Positions 8,686 through 17,288 of a stretch of 64,000 nucleotides of DNA are shown piece by piece. Source of the DNA: Dyella subtropica. GTDB taxonomy: Bacteria > Pseudomonadota > Gammaproteobacteria > Xanthomonadales > Rhodanobacteraceae. Within the stretch, counting starts at the first letter, position 1. Every line of letters begins with the position of its first letter. Both the position numbers and the translations under genes were made by a program. The notes under the pieces were generated by a model. That model saw nothing but the letters and a program-made list of their open reading frames with translations, made no database searches and was not told where the DNA came from. The stretch is taken from positions 517,939-581,938 of the forward strand of contig NZ_JAPDPD010000001.1 of the NCBI RefSeq assembly GCF_026283965.1. The letters run 5' to 3'.

Positions 8686-10317
8686 TCATTGTTCGGCAAG
8701 CATCACCCGATTGCGGCCGGCTTGCTTGGCTCGATAGAGCGCCTTGTCCGCGAGCACGTAAATATCATTCGAAGAACTCCCGCCCCGATACTCCGCGATC
8801 CCGCAACTGAAGGTAGCGGTGAACTCGCGCTCGATGCTCGCGTACTGACGTACTTGAGAAAAGGCATCACGCAGTTCGTCCAGCAAAGCCGCCGCACCCG
8901 CTGCTTTGGTGTTAGGCAGGATAATGCCAAATTCTTCGCCACCGATACGGCCGACGATGTCCCCCCGGCGCAAGCGTCGCTTGAGCAACTCGGCAAGGCT
9001 CTTCAAGACGCGATCGCCGATCAAGTGTCCATACGTGTCGTTGACCTGCTTGAACAGATCCAGGTCGAGTTCGGCGAAGCAACAGAAACTCCCCTGCCTT
9101 GTAGACCGTGCGATCTCCGTGGCCAGGCGGTCCTTGGTCGCGGCATGGTTGAGCAGGCCTGTGAGACTGTCCCGTTCGACGTGCGCGCGCAGCACGCGAT
9201 AGCGCCGCAGGCGGATAGAGACGGCAGAGATCAAATGCTCCGGTGCAATGGGCTTGGTGAGAAAGTCGTCGCCACCGAGCCGCATGGCCGTCAATTGCCT
9301 GCTGGTGTTGCTTTCCGTCGACAGGAAAACGATCGGCACCAGAACGTAGTTTTTCAATTGACGGACCACCGCGGCGAGTTCCGCACCGGTGCACCCGGGC
9401 ATGTACATGTCCATCAACACAAGATCCGGCTTGAAGTCATCCAGGTGGGCCAGGATGGCCATGGGATCGGTAGCCACTTCCGTGCTGATCCCCGCCGATT
9501 GCAAGGTAAAGGCGTGGTGTTCGGCCAAGGGGCCGTTATCGTCCACGATCAGTACCCGGTAAGGCTCGGGGGGGTGATCCCTGACCAGTTCGTCCAGCTC
9601 GCCGACCAGGGCGCCGATGTCGATCGGCTTCATTAGGTAAGCGGCCGCTCCGGCCCTGGTCGTTGCAAGTCTTGCGGCCAGATCGTTGCGTACCGAGAGA
9701 AAGATCACCGGGGCCTGGAGTCGCTTGGCCGCCGACATCTTCACGATGGCCTCGGGGCCGGCTAGTTCACCTTGCGGAAACACGATGTCCATCAGTACGA
9801 CCGCCAACGAATCATCGGCGGGGGCCTCAAGGAGTTTTTCCGGCGTTTCGAAAGTCCTGACCGTGTACCCGAAGTGGCCAAGCTGCAGTGCCACATCGAG
9901 CGCCAGCTCGGTATCGTCCTCCACCAGATAAATAAGCTTCCTCGCAGCGTCCGGCGTCACTCTCGCAGGCAGTGCTGGGGTGGGTATCCACTCAACAGGG
10001 GTGCGCGTCTCATGGCCGAGAGCCTCGACCAGCTTTGCCGCGGTGTGGTTCTCTTCGGTGTTCAGCACTCTCCCGGCACAAAGGGCGCCGTCGACGAGTG
10101 TCTCCAGCTGTCGTGCCGCGGCAGACAATCCCGGATAACCGAAGGTGGCGCCGGAGCCAGCCAGTCCGTGAGCGAGAAAGCGCAAGTTCTGCAGTTCACC
10201 GTCGACGTCGCCGTTGCGAAACGTTTGCTCTATCAAGGCGAGTTTATCGGGAAGTTGGCGCGCGTAATTTTCCCGCAGCACGCGCAACTGCTGGGCAATA
10301 TCAGGCGTGGTGCTCAT
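8686..10317 (-). CDS. Hpt-REC-REC diguanylate cyclase
   Basis: A 543-residue output protein of a phosphorelay. It has an N-terminal Hpt domain with phospho-accepting His50 (FLAHGLAGSG), a first receiver domain with Asp177 (LMDIVFP), a second receiver with Asp303 (LMDMYMPG), and a C-terminal GGDEF domain with active-site GGEEF at 459-463. The product-inhibition I-site RRGD (450-453) sits five residues before it. It should make c-di-GMP from GTP under control of phosphorylation. Its ATG overlaps the stop of the single-domain regulator upstream, which couples the two proteins. It is the last gene of a three-gene minus-strand operon. Confidence 0.93.
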   Translation of the reverse strand: MSTTPDIAQQLRVLRENYARQLPDKLALIEQTFRNGDVDGELQNLRFLAHGLAGSGATFGYPGLSAAARQLETLVDGALCAGRVLNTEENHTAAKLVEALGHETRTPVEWIPTPALPARVTPDAARKLIYLVEDDTELALDVALQLGHFGYTVRTFETPEKLLEAPADDSLAVVLMDIVFPQGELAGPEAIVKMSAAKRLQAPVIFLSVRNDLAARLATTRAGAAAYLMKPIDIGALVGELDELVRDHPPEPYRVLIVDDNGPLAEHHAFTLQSAGISTEVATDPMAILAHLDDFKPDLVLMDMYMPGCTGAELAAVVRQLKNYVLVPIVFLSTESNTSRQLTAMRLGGDDFLTKPIAPEHLISAVSIRLRRYRVLRAHVERDSLTGLLNHAATKDRLATEIARSTRQGSFCCFAELDLDLFKQVNDTYGHLIGDRVLKSLAELLKRRLRRGDIVGRIGGEEFGIILPNTKAAGAAALLDELRDAFSQVRQYASIEREFTATFSCGIAEYRGGSSSNDIYVLADKALYRAKQAGRNRVMLAEQ

Positions 10318-10718
10318 GGCCGCGCCTCGTCCAGATACGTCTTCCAGATGCCATGCAACGTGGTGGACAGAGTCATCGGATCGAAAGGTTTGGCGATGAC
10401 ATCCACCGCACCGAGCTGCCGATAGTGCGCCACCTCGGCGTTCTGCACTTTGGCCGTCATGAACACCACCGGTGTTTTGCTGAGCGCTGGTAACTCACGC
10501 AGCGCGCTGAGCGTGGAGGGGCCGTCCATGCCCGGCATCATCACGTCCAGCAGGATCAGATCGGGATCGAACGAGGGCGCGGCGTCGAGCGCCTCCTGGC
10601 CGGAATTGCATACATGCAGCTCGAAGCCCCCCACCGCCTCAAGTGCAATACGGGCTACCGCCTGGATATCCGGTTCATCCTCCACATAGAGGATGCGCTG
10701 CAGGGATTTATCGGCCAC
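10314..10718 (-). CDS. Single-domain response regulator (CheY-like)
   Basis: About 134 residues, consisting only of a receiver domain: acidic pair EDEP near the N-terminus, phospho-acceptor Asp in LILLDVMMPGMDG, Thr in VVFMTAK and Lys in IAKPFDP. A GTG at 10718 is chosen because a GGAG ribosome site lies just upstream and the domain begins immediately after it; a longer frame to 10802 would overlap the kinase gene. It lies 13 bases after the hybrid kinase and overlaps the cyclase by 4 bases. It is a likely phosphate shuttle between kinase and Hpt. Confidence 0.9.
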   Translation of the reverse strand: MADKSLQRILYVEDEPDIQAVARIALEAVGGFELHVCNSGQEALDAAPSFDPDLILLDVMMPGMDGPSTLSALRELPALSKTPVVFMTAKVQNAEVAHYRQLGAVDVIAKPFDPMTLSTTLHGIWKTYLDEARP

Positions 10719-10731
10719 GTCTGTTCTCCGT

Positions 10732-13377
10732 CTATCGGGTCCCGTCATGGGTCTTGCTGGCCAGGCTCTGGATGACAGCCAGCAGCTCTGGGTTCGTGAC
10801 ATGAGACTTCACCAGCGTCGCGGCGACCCGGCCGGACTCCGCAATGGAAAGCTCGCTCGCGGAGAACACCAGCACCGAAGGTCGCGGCACCAATTGCTCG
10901 ATGAGCGGCAGCAAGTCCCAACCGGAGCGATCCGGCAGCGTAAGATCCAGAACCACCAGATCGTATCGAGCCGTGGTCAGCAACAACGACGCCTCCTGGA
11001 AGCTGGCAGCGCTGCTGAACTCGGCCACCTCCGCGCACAGCGACGCCACAATTTGGCGCAGATCCGGATCATCTTCGACATGAAGCACGCGGCTCTTTCC
11101 ACTGGTGCTGCCAGTGATTCCTTGATGGACGGCTTTGAGCAGCCGCTCCTGGTCGATCGGCTTGGCGATCCAGTCCACCACGCCCAACCCATCGCCCTCA
11201 TTGGGTCGGCGAGTGCGGCGCAAATGGCCCGACACCACCACCACGCACAAATCCTGAGTGGCGGGATCGGCACGCAGCTCGCGCAAGAACGCCCTGCCAT
11301 CGAGGTCGGGCAGCTGGATATCGAGAGTCAACACGGCGAAATTCTGTTCCGCGAGCAGCCGTCGGGCGGTCGTCCCGTCATGAGCGGCCACGGCGTCGTA
11401 GCCGGCCTGATCGAGCATCATGCAGAGCAGGTTGGCGACATCATGGTCGTCCTCGCAGACCAGGACTTTGGGGCGCAGTGAGGCGACCTTCGGGATCGGG
11501 GCGAGCGGGGCGGGGGCGACTTCGGTCCATTCCGGCAGATCGACATGGAAGGTGGTGCCTTCTCCCACCTGCGTCGTAAATCCGATGGCGCCGCCCATGG
11601 CCTCCGTGATGGCCCTGGAAATGGACAGCCCAAGGCCTGTACCGCCCTTCGTGCGTGTGTCGGACGAGTCGGCCTGGGAAAACTTTTCAAACACCTTGTG
11701 ATGGAACGATTCGGGGATGCCCGGCCCACGATCAGTCACCGTGACGCGGATCGATCCGCTTTCACGCACTATCTGCATATCCACACTGGCGCCGTGCGGC
11801 GAGAACTTGGCGGCGTTGCCCATCAGATTGGTCAGCACCTGCATCAAGCGGTCGGCATCGACCCGAACCCGTGCGTCTGGCAGCGGTGCCGTCAGCGCAA
11901 AAGACACACCGAACTTCTCCGCATAGGCACGATTGGCCACCATGGCCTGCTCGACCAGCGGTTGCAGCTCGTGCGGCTTCAGGTCGAACTGCATATGGCC
12001 GGACGCTATCTTTTCGATGTCGAGGATGTCGTTGATCAGCCGCACCAGCCGTTCGCTGTTCTTGCTGGCGAGATCCACCAACGTCTTGGTCTGACCGGAA
12101 AGGGCGCCGCCCACGCCGCCCGAAAGCAGGCCCAGCGATCCCATGATGGAGGTCAACGGCGTGCGCAGTTCGTGACTCACGGTAGAGATGAACTCGTTCT
12201 TCATGCGCTCTACCTGCTTGCGCTCGCTGATGTCCTCCAGCGTGCCCACGTAGCCGAGCAACTGATCGCCATTGCGCATGGCGGCGGTTTTGCAACTCAC
12301 CCACGTGGTTGAGCCGTCGTTGCGCAGGAAATGGCAATCCGCCGTAAACGTAGCGTTTTGCGCGACCGTCTCTCGCCACTGCGACATGACGCGGTCCTGG
12401 TCGTCCGGATGGATGCCCGAATTCCACGGCTTGCCGCGCATCACGTCATCGGAGTAGCCGGTAATCTGCTGGTACATCTGGTTGACATGCAGGCAGTGTC
12501 CCTGTGCGTCCGTAACGAACGTGCCCAGCGGAGAAGCCTCATCCATTGCTGAGAAGCGTGCAGTGCTCTCCATCAGGCTTGCCTCGACCTGCCTGCGTTC
12601 CTCGATCTCCTCAGCAAGCCCGCGGGCATATCGGCGCTGCTTGCCCAGCACCAGGCCAACCCCTGCAAGCCCCGTCAGGGCGACGAAAGCCAGCAAGCCG
12701 AACGCTTGCAGCAGCGACTGTCGCGACGCCGCGGCTAGCGGGGTCACCGGGCGGATCACTTCCAGCACGCCGCGCACATCGCCCACCTTCCAGTCTTTCT
12801 TGGGGCTGGCCGGATGAGAGTTATGGCAAGCGATGCACTGCGGCAGCATGCGGTCGGCTACCGCGTAGCGAAACACCTGTTGGCCCTGGTAGACATCGAA
12901 GCGCCCGATCGGCCGGCCGGGATCGCGCAACAGCGAACTGAGCGCGTCGCGTTCGAAAGCATCGTGAGGTCCGCCATCCTTGCGCCAGGGGAAGGGGTAG
13001 TTGCTATAGAGCCGCACCTTCAAGCCCGAAGCGTGCTGGCTCAGGCGCTGGCCCAACTCGATCGTCAGCGTGGCCGGAAGCGGGATGGCGGCGTCTTTTT
13101 GCTGATAGTCGTGAGTTACTTCGATACCGTGCCCACGCACCCGCTCCACCACATCGGAGGTATACAGAGCACGCAATTCCGACATCGTTTCGGACTGTAG
13201 CCGCGCGCCTTGCTCGGCCAGGGTGGCAACCAGCTTCTCCTGCAGGTGGCTCAAGTACCAGAACGTCACCCCGGTGACCGCGACCACAAGCGTCGTCAAT
13301 ACCAGCACGATGTGTTCGAAGACGAACCGGACGACGACATTCTTCCCAGCGGTCTGAGAGCGTGCTTGTGCGTCCAA
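10732..13377 (-). CDS. Hybrid histidine kinase with periplasmic c-type haem (DUF3365) sensor
   Basis: An 881-residue protein. The start is a TTG at 13377, backed by an AGGGGG ribosome site; no ATG fits. Transmembrane helix 1 spans about residues 18-44. A periplasmic domain of about 175 residues follows, with the haem-binding motif CIACH (181-185), matching the Tll0287-like/DUF3365 sensor family. Helix 2 spans about 222-245, then come a PAS domain (about 270-385), HisKA with His402 (SHELRTP), an HATPase domain, and two receiver domains with Asp in LDIQLPDLDG and LDLTLPDRSG. It probably senses redox state or a gas ligand and feeds the two downstream genes. Confidence 0.9.
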   Translation of the reverse strand: MDAQARSQTAGKNVVVRFVFEHIVLVLTTLVVAVTGVTFWYLSHLQEKLVATLAEQGARLQSETMSELRALYTSDVVERVRGHGIEVTHDYQQKDAAIPLPATLTIELGQRLSQHASGLKVRLYSNYPFPWRKDGGPHDAFERDALSSLLRDPGRPIGRFDVYQGQQVFRYAVADRMLPQCIACHNSHPASPKKDWKVGDVRGVLEVIRPVTPLAAASRQSLLQAFGLLAFVALTGLAGVGLVLGKQRRYARGLAEEIEERRQVEASLMESTARFSAMDEASPLGTFVTDAQGHCLHVNQMYQQITGYSDDVMRGKPWNSGIHPDDQDRVMSQWRETVAQNATFTADCHFLRNDGSTTWVSCKTAAMRNGDQLLGYVGTLEDISERKQVERMKNEFISTVSHELRTPLTSIMGSLGLLSGGVGGALSGQTKTLVDLASKNSERLVRLINDILDIEKIASGHMQFDLKPHELQPLVEQAMVANRAYAEKFGVSFALTAPLPDARVRVDADRLMQVLTNLMGNAAKFSPHGASVDMQIVRESGSIRVTVTDRGPGIPESFHHKVFEKFSQADSSDTRTKGGTGLGLSISRAITEAMGGAIGFTTQVGEGTTFHVDLPEWTEVAPAPLAPIPKVASLRPKVLVCEDDHDVANLLCMMLDQAGYDAVAAHDGTTARRLLAEQNFAVLTLDIQLPDLDGRAFLRELRADPATQDLCVVVVSGHLRRTRRPNEGDGLGVVDWIAKPIDQERLLKAVHQGITGSTSGKSRVLHVEDDPDLRQIVASLCAEVAEFSSAASFQEASLLLTTARYDLVVLDLTLPDRSGWDLLPLIEQLVPRPSVLVFSASELSIAESGRVAATLVKSHVTNPELLAVIQSLASKTHDGTR

Positions 13378-14090
13378 TTCAGCCCCCTTGTTGCAGGAAT
13401 TGGCAATCGACTCAGTTCGCTTGGCCGGCCGACGTCTTCAATGACGACATGCTCATCCGACGGTTCCGAGAGCAGCACATGCCTAGCGAGCAATCTCCCC
13501 TTTAGGACAGATCGCTTCATGCGAGGGTTTCCCGCCAAGAGAACGCGGTAAGGCGCCTTAGGTAAGGTCTGAATAACGTTCGATCGTCTTCCGGCGAACG
13601 CCGGAATCAAGTACCTATGACGCGTCATCCAGTCACTGGATGACCAGCTTCGAGGTTGCCGGGACGACGAGCTATTCAGGCCATCCTTGGTTCCTTGCAT
13701 TCTTTGCATAGCCCAGGTCGAGGCTTTGTGAAGGTAGCTTGCACAAAGCTTTCGATGGCTGTGCGAAAGAGAGATGGCAACGAACATCCAACGCCGCACC
13801 TTAGCGGCGAATCTCAGCTGTGCGAGTTGTTTGCTCCCTCCTCTGCTTGCGACGCAAGCGAGTCCCGTGGGATAGGGGAGGGTCGGGGAGGGGTGAGTAC
13901 TTGAGAAAGCGCCGCGGGAGAGGTTTTCGCGAGGGCTCCCCCTCCCAGCCTCCCCCAGCCGGCAAGGGGAGGAGAAAGCCGCGCCAGCTGAGACGCGACG
14001 CGAATCAGAACGCAGCATGACCGATGACCCATAGCCACCACTGCGAGGCAATGGCAACGTGTGCGCCCGCTGGTTGCAGGATCCTGTTCA
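13378..14090. other. Intergenic region with divergent promoters and palindromic repeats
   Basis: A 713-base gap between the minus-strand kinase operon and the plus-strand peptidase gene. I see no convincing gene. It holds a short CCGGCGAACGCCGG palindrome region (13581-13672, including ATCCAGTCACTGGAT) and a degenerate copy of the 200-bp palindromic element (about 13800-14010). The promoters of both neighbouring operons must lie here, but I could not assign -10/-35 boxes with confidence. Confidence 0.6.
13800..14010. repeat. Palindromic intergenic element, copy 1 (degenerate)
   Basis: It shares with copies at 45563-45750 and 57722-57932 the same order of blocks: a CGAATCT end, GCTCCCTCC, GGGGAGGGTNGGGGAGGGG, TGAGTACTTG, a GGGAGAGG core, CCCCTCCC, and a GCTGAGA end. 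The outer arms have decayed here. No coding capacity is evident. Confidence 0.75.
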
Positions 14091-15227
14091 ATGAAACGGT
14101 TTTGCGCGTGGGTCATGCTTGCGGCTTCAGGTCTTGCTCTGGCCGATGGCCGGCCACCACTCTTCGATGCGTTCGACATACAAGTGCCATGGTCGCCGGC
14201 ACCGGTGACGATCGCGGGGAAGACGCAGCTTGTCTATGAAGTTCATCTGTCGAGCTTTGCGGAAGACTCGTTGGTGCTTGAGCGCGTCGACGTCGTCGAC
14301 AAGGACCATGGCAAGACCGTTGCCAGTCTTGAGGGAGAGGCGCTTCGGCAGGCACTGAGGCGTCCGGACCATCCGGCGAAGGAAAGCGATCTGGCGCAGA
14401 TCCCTGCAGGCGTACGCGCACTGGTTTATCTGTCCGTGCCGGGCGATGGTCTTGCAGGGCATCGCATCGAAGAGCTGATTACCTACCGCATGCCGAGCGG
14501 TAACGAAGCCACCGTGCATGGCGGTGCGTTCACTGTCGGCGAGGTAGCGCCTGTGAGGCTTGGGCCTCCCTTGCGCGGCGGTCCGTGGACGCCGATTTAC
14601 AGCGCTGACTGGCAACGCGGGCACCGTCGCGTGCTGTATGCCGTCAACGGCAAGGTCCATGTTCCCGGACGATTCGCCGTCGACTGGATCAAGGTCGACG
14701 ATTCGGGAAAACACGCCCGCGGCGATGGAGCGAGGCCAGCCGACTGGTTCGGTTACGGTGAAGACGTGCTCGCGGTCGCCGACGCCACCGTGGTCGATGC
14801 GAAAGACGGCATGGCCGAACCGGAGCGCGTTTCCAGTAGCAACAAAGTGCCCATGGAAAACGCGAGCGGCAACTTCATCGCGCTGGATCTCGGCCAGGGT
14901 CGCTACGTGTTCTACGAGCACCTGAAACCCGCCAGCATCAAGGTTCACTTGGGCGACAAGGTCAAGCGCGGACAAGTCATAGGGTTGCTCGGCTATACCG
15001 GCAGCACCACGGGTCCGCACCTGCATTTGCATGTCAGCGACGGCAAGACGCCTCTCGACGCGGAAGGGTTGCCCTATGCCTTCGATGCGTTCGATCTGCT
15101 TGGCGCTTACGCTTCGCCGCAAGCATTTGGCGATGGACAGCCGTGGGTGCCCATTCGCGAAAAAATCGAGAGACGAACGGCCGAATTGCCCGCGCCATTC
15201 TCGGTGGTCAACTTTACCGCTGAGTGA
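14091..15227 (+). CDS. Secreted M23 family metallopeptidase
   Basis: About 378 residues. ATG 14091 is chosen because it opens a signal peptide (MKRFCAWVMLAASGLALA); a longer frame to 14061 has no such signal. A novel N-terminal beta-rich region of about 220 residues precedes the C-terminal M23 lysostaphin-type domain, which has GNFIALDLG, the FYEHL segment and the metal-binding HLHLHV (around residue 310). The upstream histidine of the usual HxxxD pair is not obvious, so catalytic competence is uncertain. It is probably periplasmic or cell-surface and acts on peptidoglycan cross-links. It stands alone, 141 bases before the alginate-lyase gene. Confidence 0.85.
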   Translation: MKRFCAWVMLAASGLALADGRPPLFDAFDIQVPWSPAPVTIAGKTQLVYEVHLSSFAEDSLVLERVDVVDKDHGKTVASLEGEALRQALRRPDHPAKESDLAQIPAGVRALVYLSVPGDGLAGHRIEELITYRMPSGNEATVHGGAFTVGEVAPVRLGPPLRGGPWTPIYSADWQRGHRRVLYAVNGKVHVPGRFAVDWIKVDDSGKHARGDGARPADWFGYGEDVLAVADATVVDAKDGMAEPERVSSSNKVPMENASGNFIALDLGQGRYVFYEHLKPASIKVHLGDKVKRGQVIGLLGYTGSTTGPHLHLHVSDGKTPLDAEGLPYAFDAFDLLGAYASPQAFGDGQPWVPIREKIERRTAELPAPFSVVNFTAE

Positions 15228-15367
15228 GCGTTGTCAGCTCGACGGCCGTGCCAAGACACAGCTGTTGACGAGGGACTTCGAACTCGAAGCCGGAAAACAT
15301 GCCGATGGCAATGCGCCGGCGATCGAGAAATTCAGCGGTATGACAATCAGGTCTAAAGGAATGGCTA

Positions 15368-16327
15368 ATGGGTAGTCGAACGTTGTTGAAGATGGGTGCT
15401 TTCCTGCTGGCCGCTGGCATAAGCCTGGGCGCTAGTCAGAATGCCAGTGCGTGCAATGTGCCGGCGCCATTGGGCACGATCGATCCCCCGGGGTTCTATG
15501 ATGACCCTGCGGGTTATGCGCAAGCGGTCAAGCCGATGCGCGCTTTCATCTCGCAGTTGAATCAAGCGGCAGATGCAGGCCAGTGGTCTTGCACGCTCGA
15601 CCTGCTGCAAGGCTGGGCCGGCGGCAACGCGCTGATGGGGCCCATCACCGGATACCAGGGCTACTACGAGCGCTCCTGGGCAGGGACGGATTTTGCATTG
15701 GTGCTTCTGCGCATGCCGCAGGGTGTTCGCAATGCGAATGCGAGCCGGGTTGCCGCCATTACGCCGTGGCTGGAAAACATCGCCGTCGCCACGCGCGATG
15801 CGGACGCGATCAATCACCTGCACAACAATCTCGTGTACTGGGCTGGCCTGAATCTGACGGCCATCGGCACCATTGCCCAGAAGCCATACCTGATCGACGC
15901 CGGGCTTGCACGCGCACGCGAAGGCATCAACGACATCCAGCCGAACGGTTCGTTGACGCGTGAGGTGGCACGTGGCGATCGTGCGCTCCACTACCATACG
16001 TTCGCGCTGATCCCGCTGGTCTTCACCGCCGAACTTGTGAAGGGGCAAGGCATCGACCTTTATCAGGAGAACGGTAACGCCATTGCCCGCCTGGCCAATC
16101 TGGTAACCAATGCCGTTATCGATCCTTCCAGCTTCGCCAAGATCACCCCGATCCCGCAGCAGCTATTTCCCTGGACGTTCCAGGACGAGCTTTCGTGGAT
16201 GGAGCCCTACTATGCGCGCACCAAGGACCCGCGACTGCCGGCGCTTATCGCACCGCGCAGGCCCTTCAGCGAGTGGCGTCTTGGCGGTAACGTGACGGCG
16301 ACCTGGGGTGTTCCGCTGTCGCCGTGA
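15368..16327 (+). CDS. PL5-like alginate lyase family protein
   Basis: A 319-residue exported protein with a signal peptide (LLKMGAFLLAAGISLGASQNASA). Two segments resemble polysaccharide lyase family 5: NNLVYWAGLNL (like the NNHxYWAG catalytic block of AlgL) and ARGDRALHYHTFAL (like RGxRALHYHN). It would depolymerise mannuronate-rich polymer by beta-elimination in the periplasm. One family difference is that the usual His of the NNH triplet reads Leu here, so activity or specificity may have changed. No alginate biosynthesis genes are nearby, so the natural substrate may be another exopolysaccharide. Confidence 0.75.
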   Translation: MGSRTLLKMGAFLLAAGISLGASQNASACNVPAPLGTIDPPGFYDDPAGYAQAVKPMRAFISQLNQAADAGQWSCTLDLLQGWAGGNALMGPITGYQGYYERSWAGTDFALVLLRMPQGVRNANASRVAAITPWLENIAVATRDADAINHLHNNLVYWAGLNLTAIGTIAQKPYLIDAGLARAREGINDIQPNGSLTREVARGDRALHYHTFALIPLVFTAELVKGQGIDLYQENGNAIARLANLVTNAVIDPSSFAKITPIPQQLFPWTFQDELSWMEPYYARTKDPRLPALIAPRRPFSEWRLGGNVTATWGVPLSP

Positions 16328-16341
16328 GTTTCAGGTTAAGA

Positions 16342-16377
16342 GGTGAGCTGGGGTGCGTTCGCGAACCCCAGCTTACC
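16342..16377 (+). terminator. Hairpin after the lyase gene
   Basis: A 13-base stem (GGTGAGCTGGGGT pairing with ACCCCAGCTTACC, one G-T wobble) with a 10-base loop, 14 bases after the stop codon. No T-run follows, so it may be a weak or Rho-assisted terminator. Confidence 0.5.
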
Positions 16378-16446
16378 GAAGCTCGGGTACATGGTTCGTC
16401 GCATAATGGCTTGTCATTGCCGTAACGCCTCGGAGGCGTAAGCGCC

Positions 16447-17121
16447 ATGATCAAGCACATCATCCAGAACATCACGTTCAACGCCATCTTCATCTTGTTG
16501 CTGTTTGTTCCAGCGGGCACGCTGGCTTGGCCGCAAGGGTGGATCTTCCTGATCCTTTTCGATGGATGCAGCATCGCGACCGGCATCTGGCTTTCGAAGG
16601 TCGATCCGGCGCTGCTCGCCGCACGAATGAAATCGCCTTTCAGCCCCGAGCAGCGGCCACATGATCGTCGGATCATGGCCGCACTGATGGTGGTCTTCTG
16701 TGCCTGGCCGGCCTTCATGGGGCTGGACGCGCGCGGCTTGGGCTGGTCGCATACGCCGCTATGGGCGCAGGCCATCGGTGCGGTGCTGATCCTGATCGGC
16801 TTCTGGGCATGGAGCCGTGTCCTTCGCGCCAACAGTTTCGCGGCCGTCACGATCCAGTTGCAGCCAGAGCGCGGCCAGACCGTGATCTCCACCGGCCCTT
16901 ATGCCTACGTACGCCACCCGATGTATGCGTTCACCTTGTTTCTGCTGGTAGGGGCGCCGCTGCTGCTCGGGTCGCTATGGGGCCTCATGGGCATCGTGGT
17001 CACCATGCCGCTGATGGCCCTGCGGGCGCTGGGCGAAGAAGCCATGCTGATGGACGGGTTGCCGGGCTATCGCGCATACGCTGAAAAAGTGCGTTATCGC
17101 TTCGTGCCCGGTATCTGGTAG
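16447..17121 (+). CDS. Isoprenylcysteine carboxyl methyltransferase-like membrane protein
   Basis: A 224-residue integral membrane protein with four to five hydrophobic helices. The C-terminal signature GPYAYVRHPMYAF followed by a hydrophobic helix and RALGEEAML...YRAYAEKVRYR is the phospholipid methyltransferase/ICMT pattern that binds S-adenosylmethionine. Bacterial members are widespread, their substrates are mostly unknown, and protein prenylation is not expected here. It stands alone between the lyase and isoamylase genes. Confidence 0.88.
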   Translation: MIKHIIQNITFNAIFILLLFVPAGTLAWPQGWIFLILFDGCSIATGIWLSKVDPALLAARMKSPFSPEQRPHDRRIMAALMVVFCAWPAFMGLDARGLGWSHTPLWAQAIGAVLILIGFWAWSRVLRANSFAAVTIQLQPERGQTVISTGPYAYVRHPMYAFTLFLLVGAPLLLGSLWGLMGIVVTMPLMALRALGEEAMLMDGLPGYRAYAEKVRYRFVPGIW

Positions 17122-17288
17122 CCGAACCCGCATCGTTCCCCGAATGCATTGCTGGCCTTGGTCACGGCGATGACGACGGCGTTCGTCTTGTCAGTATCTG
17201 CGCAATGAATACGTATGCATTCACTGGTTGCTGCAGCGCGATGCTACCTACGATGCGATGCACTTCCAACCGAATGAGGCAGGCCCGA

